This document shows positions 16,647 to 24,663 of a DNA stretch of 40,428 nucleotides, piece by piece (positions within the stretch are counted from its first letter, which is position 1; each line of letters starts with the position of its first letter). The stretch comes from an uncultured Campylobacter sp. (lineage in GTDB: Bacteria > Campylobacterota > Campylobacteria > Campylobacterales > Campylobacteraceae). The position numbers and the translations under genes are program-made. Location: the NCBI RefSeq assembly GCF_938041645.1, contig NZ_CALIST010000005.1, positions 1-40,428 of the forward strand, given 5' to 3'. The notes under the pieces were generated by a model that ran no database searches, was not told the origin of the DNA, and saw only the letters and a list, made by a program, of their open reading frames with translations.

Positions 16647-17918
16647 ATGGATAAGGAGCGGTATATTTTTGAGAAATTTAGATCGAAGCTCAACGGCGAT
16701 GATTGCGCCGTGATCGGCGAGCGAGCGTATTGCAAGGACCTTTTCGTCGAGGGCGTGCACTTTCGCCGCGGCTGGCTGAGCCTGCGCGAGATCGGCGCAA
16801 AGGCGATGCTTGTAAACATCTCGGATATGATCGCGACGAATGCGCGCGCCAAATACGCCCTGCTGGGGCTTGCGCTGCCGCGCGAGATCGACGCGCGCGA
16901 GATTGACGAGCTGTGCGCGGGCGTGAGCGAAACGGCGCGCGAGTGGGGCATACGGATCATCGGCGGCGACACGATCGGCTCGGATCGCATCGCGCTTAGC
17001 GTGAGCCTGATCGGCAAGTGTAAGCACCCCGTGTTTCGCAGCGGCGCGCGCGTGGGCGATCTCATCGCGCATACGGGCGAGCTAGGCAGCGTCGGGCGCG
17101 ATCTGGCGGTGCTTTTAAGAGATGAAATTTCGCCCGCTAACTCGCAGACGCAAAACCGAAACGATAAAATTTCGTCGGTGCAAGGCTCAAGCGATGAGTC
17201 GCAGGGTCTGAACGCCGAGGCTTCGGCGACACAAAATCCTGGCGATGAGGTGCGAAGCCCGGACGATAAAATTTTACCTGCGCATGCTAAGTTACAGAGC
17301 CTGGGCGCTGAAACTTCGGCAATGCAAATTTTGGACCTTGAGCCGCAAAGTCTGGACGATAAAATTTTACCTGCGTATGTCAAACCGCAGAGCCTGAACG
17401 CCGAAATTTCGGCGCAAAATTCCGTGTCACGAAGCGGAGAGGATCGCAAGAGCCCTATGTCGCAAAGCCTCGCATGCAAAAATTCTACGTCGCAAAGCTC
17501 TGCAGGCGAAAATCCTGTGCCGGGTAGCGGCTCATATCGCTTGCGCGAGGATCTGCGCGCAAAAATTTCAAAGAATTCGCGCTTCGTTAGGCCCATTTTG
17601 CGCGATAAGTTTTTTTACAAGGCGGCGAAGTTCATCAGCGCGGCGATGGACATTAGCGATGGGCTTGCGCAGGACTTGCCCCGCCTGCTGGAGGCTAGCG
17701 GCGTAGGTGCGCGCTGGATCGCCCGCCCTAGCGAGGCTGCGTTGCAAAGCGGCGAGGAGTACGAGATTTTGTTCAGCTTCGCGCCGAAGTTTTTGCCTAA
17801 AATCTACGCGATTGCCGCTAAGGCGGGCGTTTCGATCAATATCATCGCCGAGGTTTGCCCGCGCACGCCGCAAAGCTCGATGGAATTTCGTGGCAGCTCG
17901 CACCACTTCGCGCCTTGA
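16647..17918 (+). CDS. thiL: Thiamine-monophosphate kinase with large repeat insertion
   Basis: ThiL phosphorylates thiamine monophosphate to the diphosphate cofactor. N-terminal motifs are NGDDCAVIG, LFVEGVHFRRGW, AKAMLVNISDMIA and IIGGDTIGSD; C-terminal ones are AAMDISDGLAQDL and SGEEYEILF, so both halves of the active site are present. The product is 423 residues, about 140 longer than usual. The excess is one block at about 161-303, low in complexity, between the RDLAVLL helix and the FVRPILRD segment; it is made of diverged repeats around DDKILPA and QSLNAEISA. The frame is open throughout. A GGAGGGAGC ribosome site precedes the ATG. The enzyme is probably still functional if the loop is tolerated. 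Confidence 0.9.
   Translation: MDKERYIFEKFRSKLNGDDCAVIGERAYCKDLFVEGVHFRRGWLSLREIGAKAMLVNISDMIATNARAKYALLGLALPREIDAREIDELCAGVSETAREWGIRIIGGDTIGSDRIALSVSLIGKCKHPVFRSGARVGDLIAHTGELGSVGRDLAVLLRDEISPANSQTQNRNDKISSVQGSSDESQGLNAEASATQNPGDEVRSPDDKILPAHAKLQSLGAETSAMQILDLEPQSLDDKILPAYVKPQSLNAEISAQNSVSRSGEDRKSPMSQSLACKNSTSQSSAGENPVPGSGSYRLREDLRAKISKNSRFVRPILRDKFFYKAAKFISAAMDISDGLAQDLPRLLEASGVGARWIARPSEAALQSGEEYEILFSFAPKFLPKIYAIAAKAGVSINIIAEVCPRTPQSSMEFRGSSHHFAP
17161..17446 (+). repeat. Three diverged 93-102 bp repeats inside thiL
   Basis: Units start with ACGATAAAA at 17161, 17263 and 17356, giving spacings of 102 and 93 bases, both multiples of three. The last two share ACGATAAAATTTTACCTGCG and encode DDKILPA followed by QSLGAETSA or QSLNAEISA. 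Because the unit length keeps the frame, the insertion could grow without destroying ThiL. Confidence 0.7.
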
Positions 17919-18106
17919 AATTTGCCGCGACCGTTTTAAATTTTAAGGCGCGTGGCATGGAATTTGAAATTTCGCGGAGCCACGAAATTTTGTGGAGGCG
18001 TAGAATTTTATGAAGCCGAGGAATTTGGAATTTGAAATTTCGCCCCTTCACGTAGCCTACACGCAAGCTCGCTATCATACCGCTACACAATTTACAAAGG
18101 AGCCGT

Positions 18107-18544
18107 ATGAGGGAGATCGTAAAAAAATTTGTCGCAGGCGACGCGGATATTATATTCGCCAGACTTTCCGTTATCATCGTGCTTGCCGTGATGGGCAACT
18201 ACAAGTGGTTTGAGTTTGAGGTGGAGGCTTTAAAGCCGCTCTTTTCGCAGACGTGGCTTTCGTTTTTGCCGTCAGCGCTTGGGGATGCCGGCGCGAGCTA
18301 TTTTTTGGGCGTGGTGGAGACCGTGGGCTATCTCTCGCTCATCGCGGGCTTTTTCAAGCCGAAGGCGGGCATCGTGGGCAATCTCATCGTGATCGTCATG
18401 GCGCTGAGCACGCTCAGCCTACTGCCGCAGCTAGGTAAGATCGACGGCTTTATCTTTAAAGACCTTTTCTTGCTAGGCCTTGGCTTGGTGCTGCTAAAAT
18501 ACGACCTGGCGCGCCTTTGCCGCGGAGAAAAAAGCTGCGATTGA
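18107..18544 (+). CDS. DUF417 (YkgB/RclC-like) membrane protein
   Basis: A 145-residue inner-membrane protein that resembles the DUF417 family (YkgB, RclC). It has about four hydrophobic segments; typical family features are the early NYKWFEFEVEALKPLF, then SYFLGVVETVGYLSLIAGFF and LSTLSLLPQ. RclC of E. coli is linked to reactive chlorine resistance, but no rclR or rclA neighbour is present here, so the role is open. AAAGGAG lies 5 bases before the ATG. It stands alone between thiL and the asparaginase gene. Confidence 0.78.
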   Translation: MREIVKKFVAGDADIIFARLSVIIVLAVMGNYKWFEFEVEALKPLFSQTWLSFLPSALGDAGASYFLGVVETVGYLSLIAGFFKPKAGIVGNLIVIVMALSTLSLLPQLGKIDGFIFKDLFLLGLGLVLLKYDLARLCRGEKSCD

Positions 18545-18956
18545 GCCGTCAAAACATATTGGCGTCGGTTCCGACGCAACACTAAATGATCGCGTATGGC
18601 GAGCTTGAGGCTTTTAATTTGAAGCCTGCTTTGCTAGCGGTTGCGTGCTTGAGCTTGCTTGCGTAGTGCCGTTTAAGATACGGCCGCGCGCTAAAATTTT
18701 ATGACGTGTGGTTGAAATTTATCGAGCTGCAGTAATTAAATTTTGCCAACGCTCAAACCCAAATTTATAAAATTTAAATCGACCTATCAGATTGTGCCAA
18801 AAATTAAACCACGTTAAATTTGACGGCGAAAGCTTAATCCTAAGCTCAAAGCATTAGATTTAGATCCAGCCAAATTCGCATTTGATTAAGCGAAACGAAA
18901 AGCGCAAAGTTATATCATTTCTTAGAAATTCTGCAATTTTTTCGAAAGGATGAGAT
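18545..18956 (+). other. Intergenic region
   Basis: 412 bases without a gene. A GCGTCG/CGACGC hairpin with a GTTC loop at 18562-18577 may end the DUF417 transcript, although no T tract follows. The rest is AT-rich with no clear open frame. An asparaginase promoter should lie near the right end, where a weak TTATATCAT element is seen at about 18910; the AAAGGA ribosome site is at 18944-18949. Confidence 0.5.
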
Positions 18957-19997
18957 ATGAAGCACTTTTCACTCTCAAAGGCCGTTTTTATGGCGGCGAG
19001 TTTGGCCCTGCTCGGGCTAACGGTTGCGAATGCGCAGGAGAAATTTTCCCCGGTTATCGTCATTCACGGCGGTACCAGCGGACTTGATCTAACCAAGGAG
19101 GAATTTAAAATCCGCGAGGAACCGATGAACCGGGCGCTTTTGGCGGGTCAAGCCGTACTTGAGAAGGGCGGTAGCGCGATGGATGCCGTTACGGCGGCCA
19201 TTATGGTACTTGAGGACGATCCGAATTTCAACGCGGGCAAGGGCGCGGTATTTACCGCCGACGGATTTAACGAGCTTGATGCCTCGATCATGGACGGCTC
19301 GACCAAAAAAGCGGGCGCGGTCGCGATGGCACGGCATATCAAAAACCCTATCCTAGGCGCTAGGCTCGTGATGGATAAGACGTGGCACACGCTAGTTGCG
19401 GGCGAGGGAGCCGACAAGCTCGCCAAAGAAAACGGTCTAGAGATGGTGGATCAGAAGTATTTTTTCACGCAGTTTAGATACGACGCGCTGCAAAAAGCTA
19501 AAGAAAAACAAAAGCTGCTACTTGATAGCGAAAAGGTAAAAAAGACGTCGTTAAATTTGCACGAGCGCCCGTATCTTGGCACCGTGGGCGCGATCGCGCT
19601 GGATAAAAATGGCAACCTAGCCGCAGCGACCAGCACTGGTGGCATGACCAATAAAATGACCGGCCGCATCGGCGATAGCCCGATAATCGGCTCGGGAACC
19701 TACGCAGATAACGACTCTGTGGCGGTTTCGTGCACCGGCACGGGCGACATCTACATGCGCGTAAACGCCGCGCACGAGGTCTCGGCTCTATATAAATACA
19801 AAACCTCCGACGTGCAAAAGGCCGCCGAAGAAGCGGTAAAAGAGGTCAAAGCGCTCGGCGGTAGCGGCGGCATCATCTCGATCGACAAGCACGGACACAC
19901 GGGCTTTGCGTGGACGAAAGATAAGCTAGGCATGTATCACGGCGAAGCAAGGCTTGGAGACAAGCCGATCGTCTACTGGCCGCTAGGCGAGAAATAA
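18957..19997 (+). CDS. Exported isoaspartyl peptidase/L-asparaginase (Ntn hydrolase)
   Basis: This is a member of the plant-type asparaginase/isoaspartyl peptidase family, which is made as a precursor and cuts itself before a Thr nucleophile. The product is 346 residues with a signal peptide (MAASLALLGLTVANA-QEKF), so it acts in the periplasm. Visible motifs are VIVIHGGTSG, FNAGKGAVFTADG, the autocleavage site YLGTVGAIALD with Thr209, STGGMTNKMTGRIGDSP and IIGSGTYAD. Supply of aspartate from asparagine or cleanup of isoaspartyl peptides is a fair inference, since campylobacters burn amino acids. It is followed by a strong hairpin. The last 45 codons occur again at 22567-22717. Confidence 0.9.
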   Translation: MKHFSLSKAVFMAASLALLGLTVANAQEKFSPVIVIHGGTSGLDLTKEEFKIREEPMNRALLAGQAVLEKGGSAMDAVTAAIMVLEDDPNFNAGKGAVFTADGFNELDASIMDGSTKKAGAVAMARHIKNPILGARLVMDKTWHTLVAGEGADKLAKENGLEMVDQKYFFTQFRYDALQKAKEKQKLLLDSEKVKKTSLNLHERPYLGTVGAIALDKNGNLAAATSTGGMTNKMTGRIGDSPIIGSGTYADNDSVAVSCTGTGDIYMRVNAAHEVSALYKYKTSDVQKAAEEAVKEVKALGGSGGIISIDKHGHTGFAWTKDKLGMYHGEARLGDKPIVYWPLGEK

Positions 19998-20001
19998 ACG
20001 T

Positions 20002-20030
20002 AAATTTAGCCCCTTTGCGGGGCTAAATTT
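20002..20030 (+). terminator. Terminator hairpin after asparaginase gene
   Basis: A perfect 12-bp stem, AAATTTAGCCCC at 20002-20013 with GGGGCTAAATTT at 20019-20030, closes a TTTGC loop. It begins five bases after the stop codon. The lower AT part of the stem supplies the T-rich 3' side. The matching hairpin is absent behind the second asparaginase 3' copy at 22717. Confidence 0.8.
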
Positions 20031-20266
20031 AAATCAAATAGCGAGGATAAATACGCTTTTTATTGCACGTTTATCAAATTTAGCGCCCTCATCGATCAAG
20101 CGCTTCGGCGAGGCAAATTCGGTTAAATTTTACTTTCAGCACCTCGGCAAAGCGCAAATTTTCTACTTTTTTAAAATTGGCTCTCTTTAAGGAGTATTAA
20201 TTTCCGTTGAGCCTTAAATTTTACCGAAATCCATATTTTTTGATACCAAGGCGCTTAAATTTCAGG

Positions 20267-20272
20267 TAGAAT
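20267..20272 (+). promoter_or_regulatory. Possible -10 element for kinase-ligase gene
   Basis: TAGAAT in the context GGTAGAATATCGC lies 28 bases before the ATG at 20300. The rest of the 270-base gap after the terminator is AT-rich with no gene. A weak AAGGCGG site precedes the ATG. Confidence 0.35.
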
Positions 20273-20299
20273 ATCGCTACATAAAATCAAGGCGGTAAA

Positions 20300-21793
20300 A
20301 TGAGAAAATTTATAGTCGTTCGCGGACATGCGGGCTCTGGTAAAACGACTTTCGCAAAAGAGAAAATCAAAGAATTTAAAAACGAATATCCGCAGGCGCA
20401 AATTTATCATTTGGAAAACGATATGTTTCTAACCGATGAGGCGGGGGTTTATACTTGGTCGCCGAAGCTTTTGGAGGATGCGAAGCGCAAGGTCGCACGC
20501 GAGATAAAACAGGCGTATAAATTTGCCCTAGAAAACAAAGATAAAGACGTTCTTATCGTGCTTAGCAACGTGAGCGCGCGCACCAAAGAGCTGTTAAGCC
20601 TAAAAGAGCAAGCCGCCCAAAATGGATTTATTTTCGAGTGCTTTAGAATGCAAAATTTCTTCGCTTCCGAGCACGGCGTCGATGAAGATACCGTGATAGC
20701 GATGTTTATCAAGGTCGCAAACAACAAAATAGAGGGCGAAATTTTGATCCCGCCCGTTAATCCTATGAGCGAAAACGTAACGCAAAAGATCAAAGACGCG
20801 GCGGCTCTAAACAGGCGCGATCTGCCCTTTGATGTGGCGCAAAATACCTACGTAACGAAAAAATATATCGCCGCCACGCAGGATAAAAGGCTCTGGAGTG
20901 CGCGTCAAAGCGAGCTTTATCCCGAGCTTCGCACCTATAAATACTCAAAACGCGTCTTTTTCAAAGCCGATTGGGATAAGGCGCTACTTGAGATGCGCGG
21001 ACTCATAATGGACGATAATTTAAATATCATCGTGCGTCCGTTTAAAAAGGTCTATAACTATTCGGAATTTACCTCGCGCAAAAGCCTTTATCCTATCGAC
21101 ATCACAGACGATACGCCCGTGCTTGCCGTGCGAAAGGTAAACGGCTTTTTGGGGTGTTGCACCTACGTAGATGCCCACGAAAGCGACGCGAGCTTTAACC
21201 GCCGCGTCATCTACTCCACGACAGGATCGACCGATAGTAGATTTGCACAGATGGCGCGCGAGCACTGCTGCAAATTTGAAGAGATTTTCAAACGCTATCC
21301 AAATAAAACTTTTTTATTTGAGATCACCGACGAGAGCGATCCGCACATCGTAGAAGAGGAGCTAGGCGAGACCCTTATCGGACTTATCGACGTTAAAACC
21401 GGCGCGCAAGCAAGCGAATTCGAGCTGGATAAGATCGCTGCAAGCACTGCCGGAGCGCTAAAAAGACCTTTTTATAAAGAGGGCGAGCAGTATCTAAAAG
21501 CGAGCTTTGCGGAGCTTAAAAATATAGTCAAAGAGGCGAAATTTGAGGGATTTATGGTGTATATCCCAAGCCAAAACGGTTTTTGCTTTAAGATGAAAAC
21601 GCCTTATTATCTCGTGAATAAATTTTTCGCTCGCAGTAAAAACGAGGCGCTTTCCGGCAAACTCGATAAAACCAAGCTTGATGAGGAATTTCACCCCTTG
21701 ATCGATCATATCAAAGCAAACGAGCGAGAATTCAAATCCCTTGACGAGCAGGGCAAACTAGGATTTATAAAAGAATTTTTAGAAAAAATTTAA
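20300..21793 (+). CDS. Polynucleotide kinase-RNA ligase fusion (T4 Rnl1-like)
   Basis: A 497-residue two-domain protein for RNA end repair. Residues 1-165 are a P-loop kinase domain: Walker A GHAGSGKTT at 9-17, then IYHLENDMFLTD and DVLIVLSNVSA. About 215-440 is a nucleotidyltransferase domain of the T4 RNA ligase 1 type: EMRGLIMDDN and VRPFKKVYNY, motif I KVNG with candidate AMP-accepting Lys279, motif IIIa KTFLFEITD, motif IV FEGFMVY and motif V CFKMKTPYY. All motifs are present, so both domains look active. The kinase would phosphorylate a 5'-OH end and the ligase seal it. A phosphoesterase gene follows after 81 bases. It was probably acquired, since such proteins are common in phages and patchy in bacteria. 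Confidence 0.85.
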   Translation: MRKFIVVRGHAGSGKTTFAKEKIKEFKNEYPQAQIYHLENDMFLTDEAGVYTWSPKLLEDAKRKVAREIKQAYKFALENKDKDVLIVLSNVSARTKELLSLKEQAAQNGFIFECFRMQNFFASEHGVDEDTVIAMFIKVANNKIEGEILIPPVNPMSENVTQKIKDAAALNRRDLPFDVAQNTYVTKKYIAATQDKRLWSARQSELYPELRTYKYSKRVFFKADWDKALLEMRGLIMDDNLNIIVRPFKKVYNYSEFTSRKSLYPIDITDDTPVLAVRKVNGFLGCCTYVDAHESDASFNRRVIYSTTGSTDSRFAQMAREHCCKFEEIFKRYPNKTFLFEITDESDPHIVEEELGETLIGLIDVKTGAQASEFELDKIAASTAGALKRPFYKEGEQYLKASFAELKNIVKEAKFEGFMVYIPSQNGFCFKMKTPYYLVNKFFARSKNEALSGKLDKTKLDEEFHPLIDHIKANEREFKSLDEQGKLGFIKEFLEKI

Positions 21794-21874
21794 AGATTAT
21801 CGTGCGAATATTTGGCGCCGCGCAAATTTGCGTAAAGCGTAAATTTGATATAGCGATTAAAGCTTAAAGGAAAA

Positions 21875-22474
21875 ATGATGATATTTTTTACCTCCGATTT
21901 GCATTTTTATCACGGCAATATTATGAAATACTGCCCTAAATTTAGGGATTTTAACGACGTAGCTGAGATGAATGAAAGGCTAATAGAGCTCTGGAATGCC
22001 GTAGTGAGGCCCGAGGATACGGTTTATGATCTGGGCGATTTTGCATTTTGTAATAAATTAAAGGATCTAAAAAGCGTCGCGCGCAGGCTAAACGGCTCGC
22101 ATGTGCTGATTTTAGGCAACCACGATACGCTCATTAGCCAAAAGAAAGAAGCGCTGCTACGTGAGCTAAAAGACGACGGAAATCCTATCTTTAGCGATAT
22201 CCTGCACTACAAGGAGCTAAATTTTGACGGCGGCGCGGGCGCGATGAAGGACGGCAAAACGGGTATCAGCATCTGTATGTTTCACTATCCCGTAGAGGAG
22301 CACAACCGCGCCTCGCGAGGCTCTTTTATGCTTCATGGACACTTGCACGACCGCGCTTCTAGCCTAGAGGGTCGCATACTAAACGTAGGCTTTGACTCGC
22401 ACGGCAAAATTTTAAGCTTAGATGAGATCGTGCAAATTTTAGGGCAAAAGGAGATTGCGGCAAGATATTCGTGA
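21875..22474 (+). CDS. Calcineurin-like metallophosphoesterase
   Basis: A 199-residue phosphoesterase with the full set of metal ligands: TSDLHFYHGNI (Asp, His), VYDLGDFAF (Asp), LILGNHDTL (Asn, His), MFHYPVEEH (His) and MLHGHLHDR (His-x-His). There is no signal peptide or membrane segment, so it is cytoplasmic. The family has many substrates. The position behind the kinase-ligase suggests removal of 3'-phosphate or 2',3'-cyclic phosphate from broken RNA, the step that a phosphoesterase domain performs in bacterial Pnkp; this is inference. AAAGGAAAA precedes the ATG pair at 21875 and 21878. Confidence 0.82.
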   Translation: MMIFFTSDLHFYHGNIMKYCPKFRDFNDVAEMNERLIELWNAVVRPEDTVYDLGDFAFCNKLKDLKSVARRLNGSHVLILGNHDTLISQKKEALLRELKDDGNPIFSDILHYKELNFDGGAGAMKDGKTGISICMFHYPVEEHNRASRGSFMLHGHLHDRASSLEGRILNVGFDSHGKILSLDEIVQILGQKEIAARYS

Positions 22475-22566
22475 TCCGGGCTAAACGCGGACAGCCGCAG
22501 CATTGATTTAAGCGTAGCCTGCCGCAATATCTTACAAAAGCACCCGCATAATACCGGGATAGGCAA

Positions 22567-22717
22567 AGCGCTTGACGGCAGCAGCGGCGGCATCATCTCG
22601 ATCGATAAGCACGGACACACGGGCTTTGCATGGACGAAAGATAAGCTCGGTATGTATCACGGCGAAGCAAGGCTCGGAGCTAAACCGATCGTTTACTGGC
22701 CGCTAGGAGAGAAATGA
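22567..22717 (+). pseudogene. Second copy of the asparaginase 3' end
   Basis: This stretch encodes GGIISIDKHGHTGFAWTKDK and continues to a stop exactly as the end of the gene at 18957-19997; over the last 44 codons only one residue differs (Ala for Asp). At DNA level there are about 12 changes in 137 bases, nearly all silent. No upstream part of the gene is present. Similarity continues faintly past the stop (CAAATAGCG, then GGTTAAATTT). It is either the remnant of a tandem duplicate or a scar left when the kinase-ligase cassette entered. Confidence 0.85.
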
Positions 22718-23547
22718 TAGATTTTAGCAAATAGCGCAGAAAGCGAGGACGCTCGGCGAGAAATGATCAAATTTGATCCCGCCTATTTTTACACGGGCGG
22801 GGGCGAATTTGGTTAAATTTAATAGCTTATTCAAAAATCCCAGAATTTGATTTTATATGAAAGACGAAGTCAAATTTAAAAGCGATAAAACCTAGCTTCA
22901 CCGCTCAAATTTTGCCCTTTTGTCTACGCGCAAATTTTAAAATTTGCCGCACGCTTTAAAAGATCGGTGCGTATTTAAAAGACGATTACGCGCCTAAAAT
23001 AGCTGCTCCAATCGTTTTAATAAAGCTTCGCTTCGGCGTGACGGGGCGGAGCTAAATTTTAAATTTACTCGCGCGTAATCCACGCCGACGCACCGAGCGG
23101 CAAGAATGAGAAGCAGGGTATGTTCTCTTTTGGTACCAAAATCCAAAACGATACCGCCTTTTGCACTAGCTATGAATACGGCGTGTATAAAGCAACAGAG
23201 CAAGGGCGAACCCAACCGGTGCGCGGACGAAATTTCGCGGAATTTAGTCAATTGTCGCGTGCGATTTTATCTAAGCTGCTGCAAATTTTATCCCTAGCCG
23301 CCGTAATTCTGCTCGCGTCCAAATAAAATTTCACGAAATTCCGTAGAATTTTACGCTATGTATTCTGCAAACCGGCGGGCGAAATTTTGTGGGTGCGACC
23401 GGATTGCATGCGTAAATTCCGCCGTCAAATTATAATCTAGCGCAAATTTTGCGGACGGAATCGCTAGCTAAATTTAAACCCGCGCGGTTAAGCCTAGCAA
23501 GCCCGCTTGCTAAAATTTCGTTCGCGCAGAATTTCATTTGTGTAAAG
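22718..23547 (+). other. Intergenic region with no clear gene
   Basis: About 830 bases. The left end carries diverged sequence from downstream of the asparaginase gene. The middle (about 23000-23330) has three overlapping short open frames on both strands with semi-plausible composition and may be a decayed gene, but none has a ribosome site or a recognisable motif. The right end is AAATTT-rich. Confidence 0.5.
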
Positions 23548-24654
23548 TTAAAATTCCAGCCGAAACTCCGTCTCTCCAGGCTCGCTTCTGCACGAAATTT
23601 TAAGCTCGAGTTCGTCGCAGTATTTTTTCACGATAAAAAGCCCGATGCCAAAGCCGCCGTTGCGCTGATCAAAGCGGGTGTAAAGCTCGAAAATATGCGG
23701 CAGATTTTGCCGCGCGATGCCCGCGCCGCTGTTTTTGATCCGAAGCAAATGCTCGCGCAGACTCACCTCTACGCAGCCGAGCTCATCACAATATTTTATC
23801 GCATTGCCAAGCAGATTGTCGATGATTTTTCGCAGCTTAAACTCATCCGCGCAAAAGGCTACCGGACGCAGATCGGCGCGTAGATTTATGCGCTTTTGCT
23901 CCGCAGAGACGCCGAAATACTCTATGCGGCTTTGCAGCAGCTTGCTTAAATTTACCTCTCGCCCGCTGCCGCTTTTGTTTAAGCTTAGCGCGGTTAGATC
24001 CTCAAACAGCGCGTTTATCGTATTTGCGCCCGCCTTGATATTGCCCAGATATTTTTTCGCATCGGTATCGAAAAGCTCGATACTCATCAAAATCACGCTA
24101 AGCGGGGTTTTTATCTCGTGCGTCGTGTCGCGAATGAAGCCGTTTAAAAACTCGATCTTTTCGTAAAGCGGGCGCAGCGAAAGGCGGATGATAAAATATG
24201 CGATCAGCAAAATAATCGCCAAAACAAACGCGCTCGCGGCTAAAATTTTAAGCTTCAGCGCCGCTAGCTTGCCCTCAAGCGCCTCAGTTTTGATCGCTAC
24301 GTAGTACTCCGTGCCGTCCTTGGCGGTGAGATTAAACTGCTCGATCCTGTTATTTCCCTCCATATACACGCGCGGCGCGTCGTCCCTCGGCTCGAAATCC
24401 CGTGCGATCTCATCGCTACTATTCAGATCCGCAGCGTATGCCTGCATGGCGTCGAAATCGCTCTCGTTTAGGCGCCCGCCGCGCGCGAGCTTAGCCTCTA
24501 AGCCGTGCTTGAAATCTCTGATCGCAAAGGCATCGCGATCCGCGATAAAAAACTTCTCCCGCTCGTAAAATACGCTGCTTACCAGCGCCAAAAACAGGAC
24601 GCTAGTAAGCGTGTAGAGCAAAAAAATCGGTAGAATTTGACGCATTTTGGACAC
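23548..24654 (-). CDS. Sensor histidine kinase
   Basis: A 368-residue membrane sensor kinase paired with the regulator at 24664-25326. Membrane segments lie at about 8-30 and 137-158, enclosing a periplasmic sensor domain of roughly 105 residues. The H box is TTHEIKTPLS with His179, the N box DNLLGNAIKYCDE, and the G box GFGIGLFIVKKYCDE. The start is decided by the ribosome site: AGGAG at 24661-24665, overlapping the regulator stop, lies 6 bases before GTG at 24654, while the ATG at 24645 is 15 away. The signal is unknown; the neighbour at 25761-26294 hints at envelope or metal stress. Confidence 0.9.
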   Translation of the reverse strand: MSKMRQILPIFLLYTLTSVLFLALVSSVFYEREKFFIADRDAFAIRDFKHGLEAKLARGGRLNESDFDAMQAYAADLNSSDEIARDFEPRDDAPRVYMEGNNRIEQFNLTAKDGTEYYVAIKTEALEGKLAALKLKILAASAFVLAIILLIAYFIIRLSLRPLYEKIEFLNGFIRDTTHEIKTPLSVILMSIELFDTDAKKYLGNIKAGANTINALFEDLTALSLNKSGSGREVNLSKLLQSRIEYFGVSAEQKRINLRADLRPVAFCADEFKLRKIIDNLLGNAIKYCDELGCVEVSLREHLLRIKNSGAGIARQNLPHIFELYTRFDQRNGGFGIGLFIVKKYCDELELKISCRSEPGETEFRLEF

Positions 24655-24663
24655 GGCGCGCTC

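Noticed and set aside
16511..17596. Open frame of 361 codons on the minus strand across thiL
   Set aside because: It is antisense to conserved ThiL motifs, its regular composition follows from the repeats of the insertion, and it has no ribosome site or recognisable domain.
20300..22717. Prophage or insertion sequence as carrier of the RNA repair genes
   Set aside because: No integrase, transposase, terminal inverted repeats or phage structural gene is visible, so only a recombination scar is supported.
23449..24568. Plus-strand frames across the histidine kinase gene
   Set aside because: They are antisense to the H, N and G boxes of the kinase and have no start signals.
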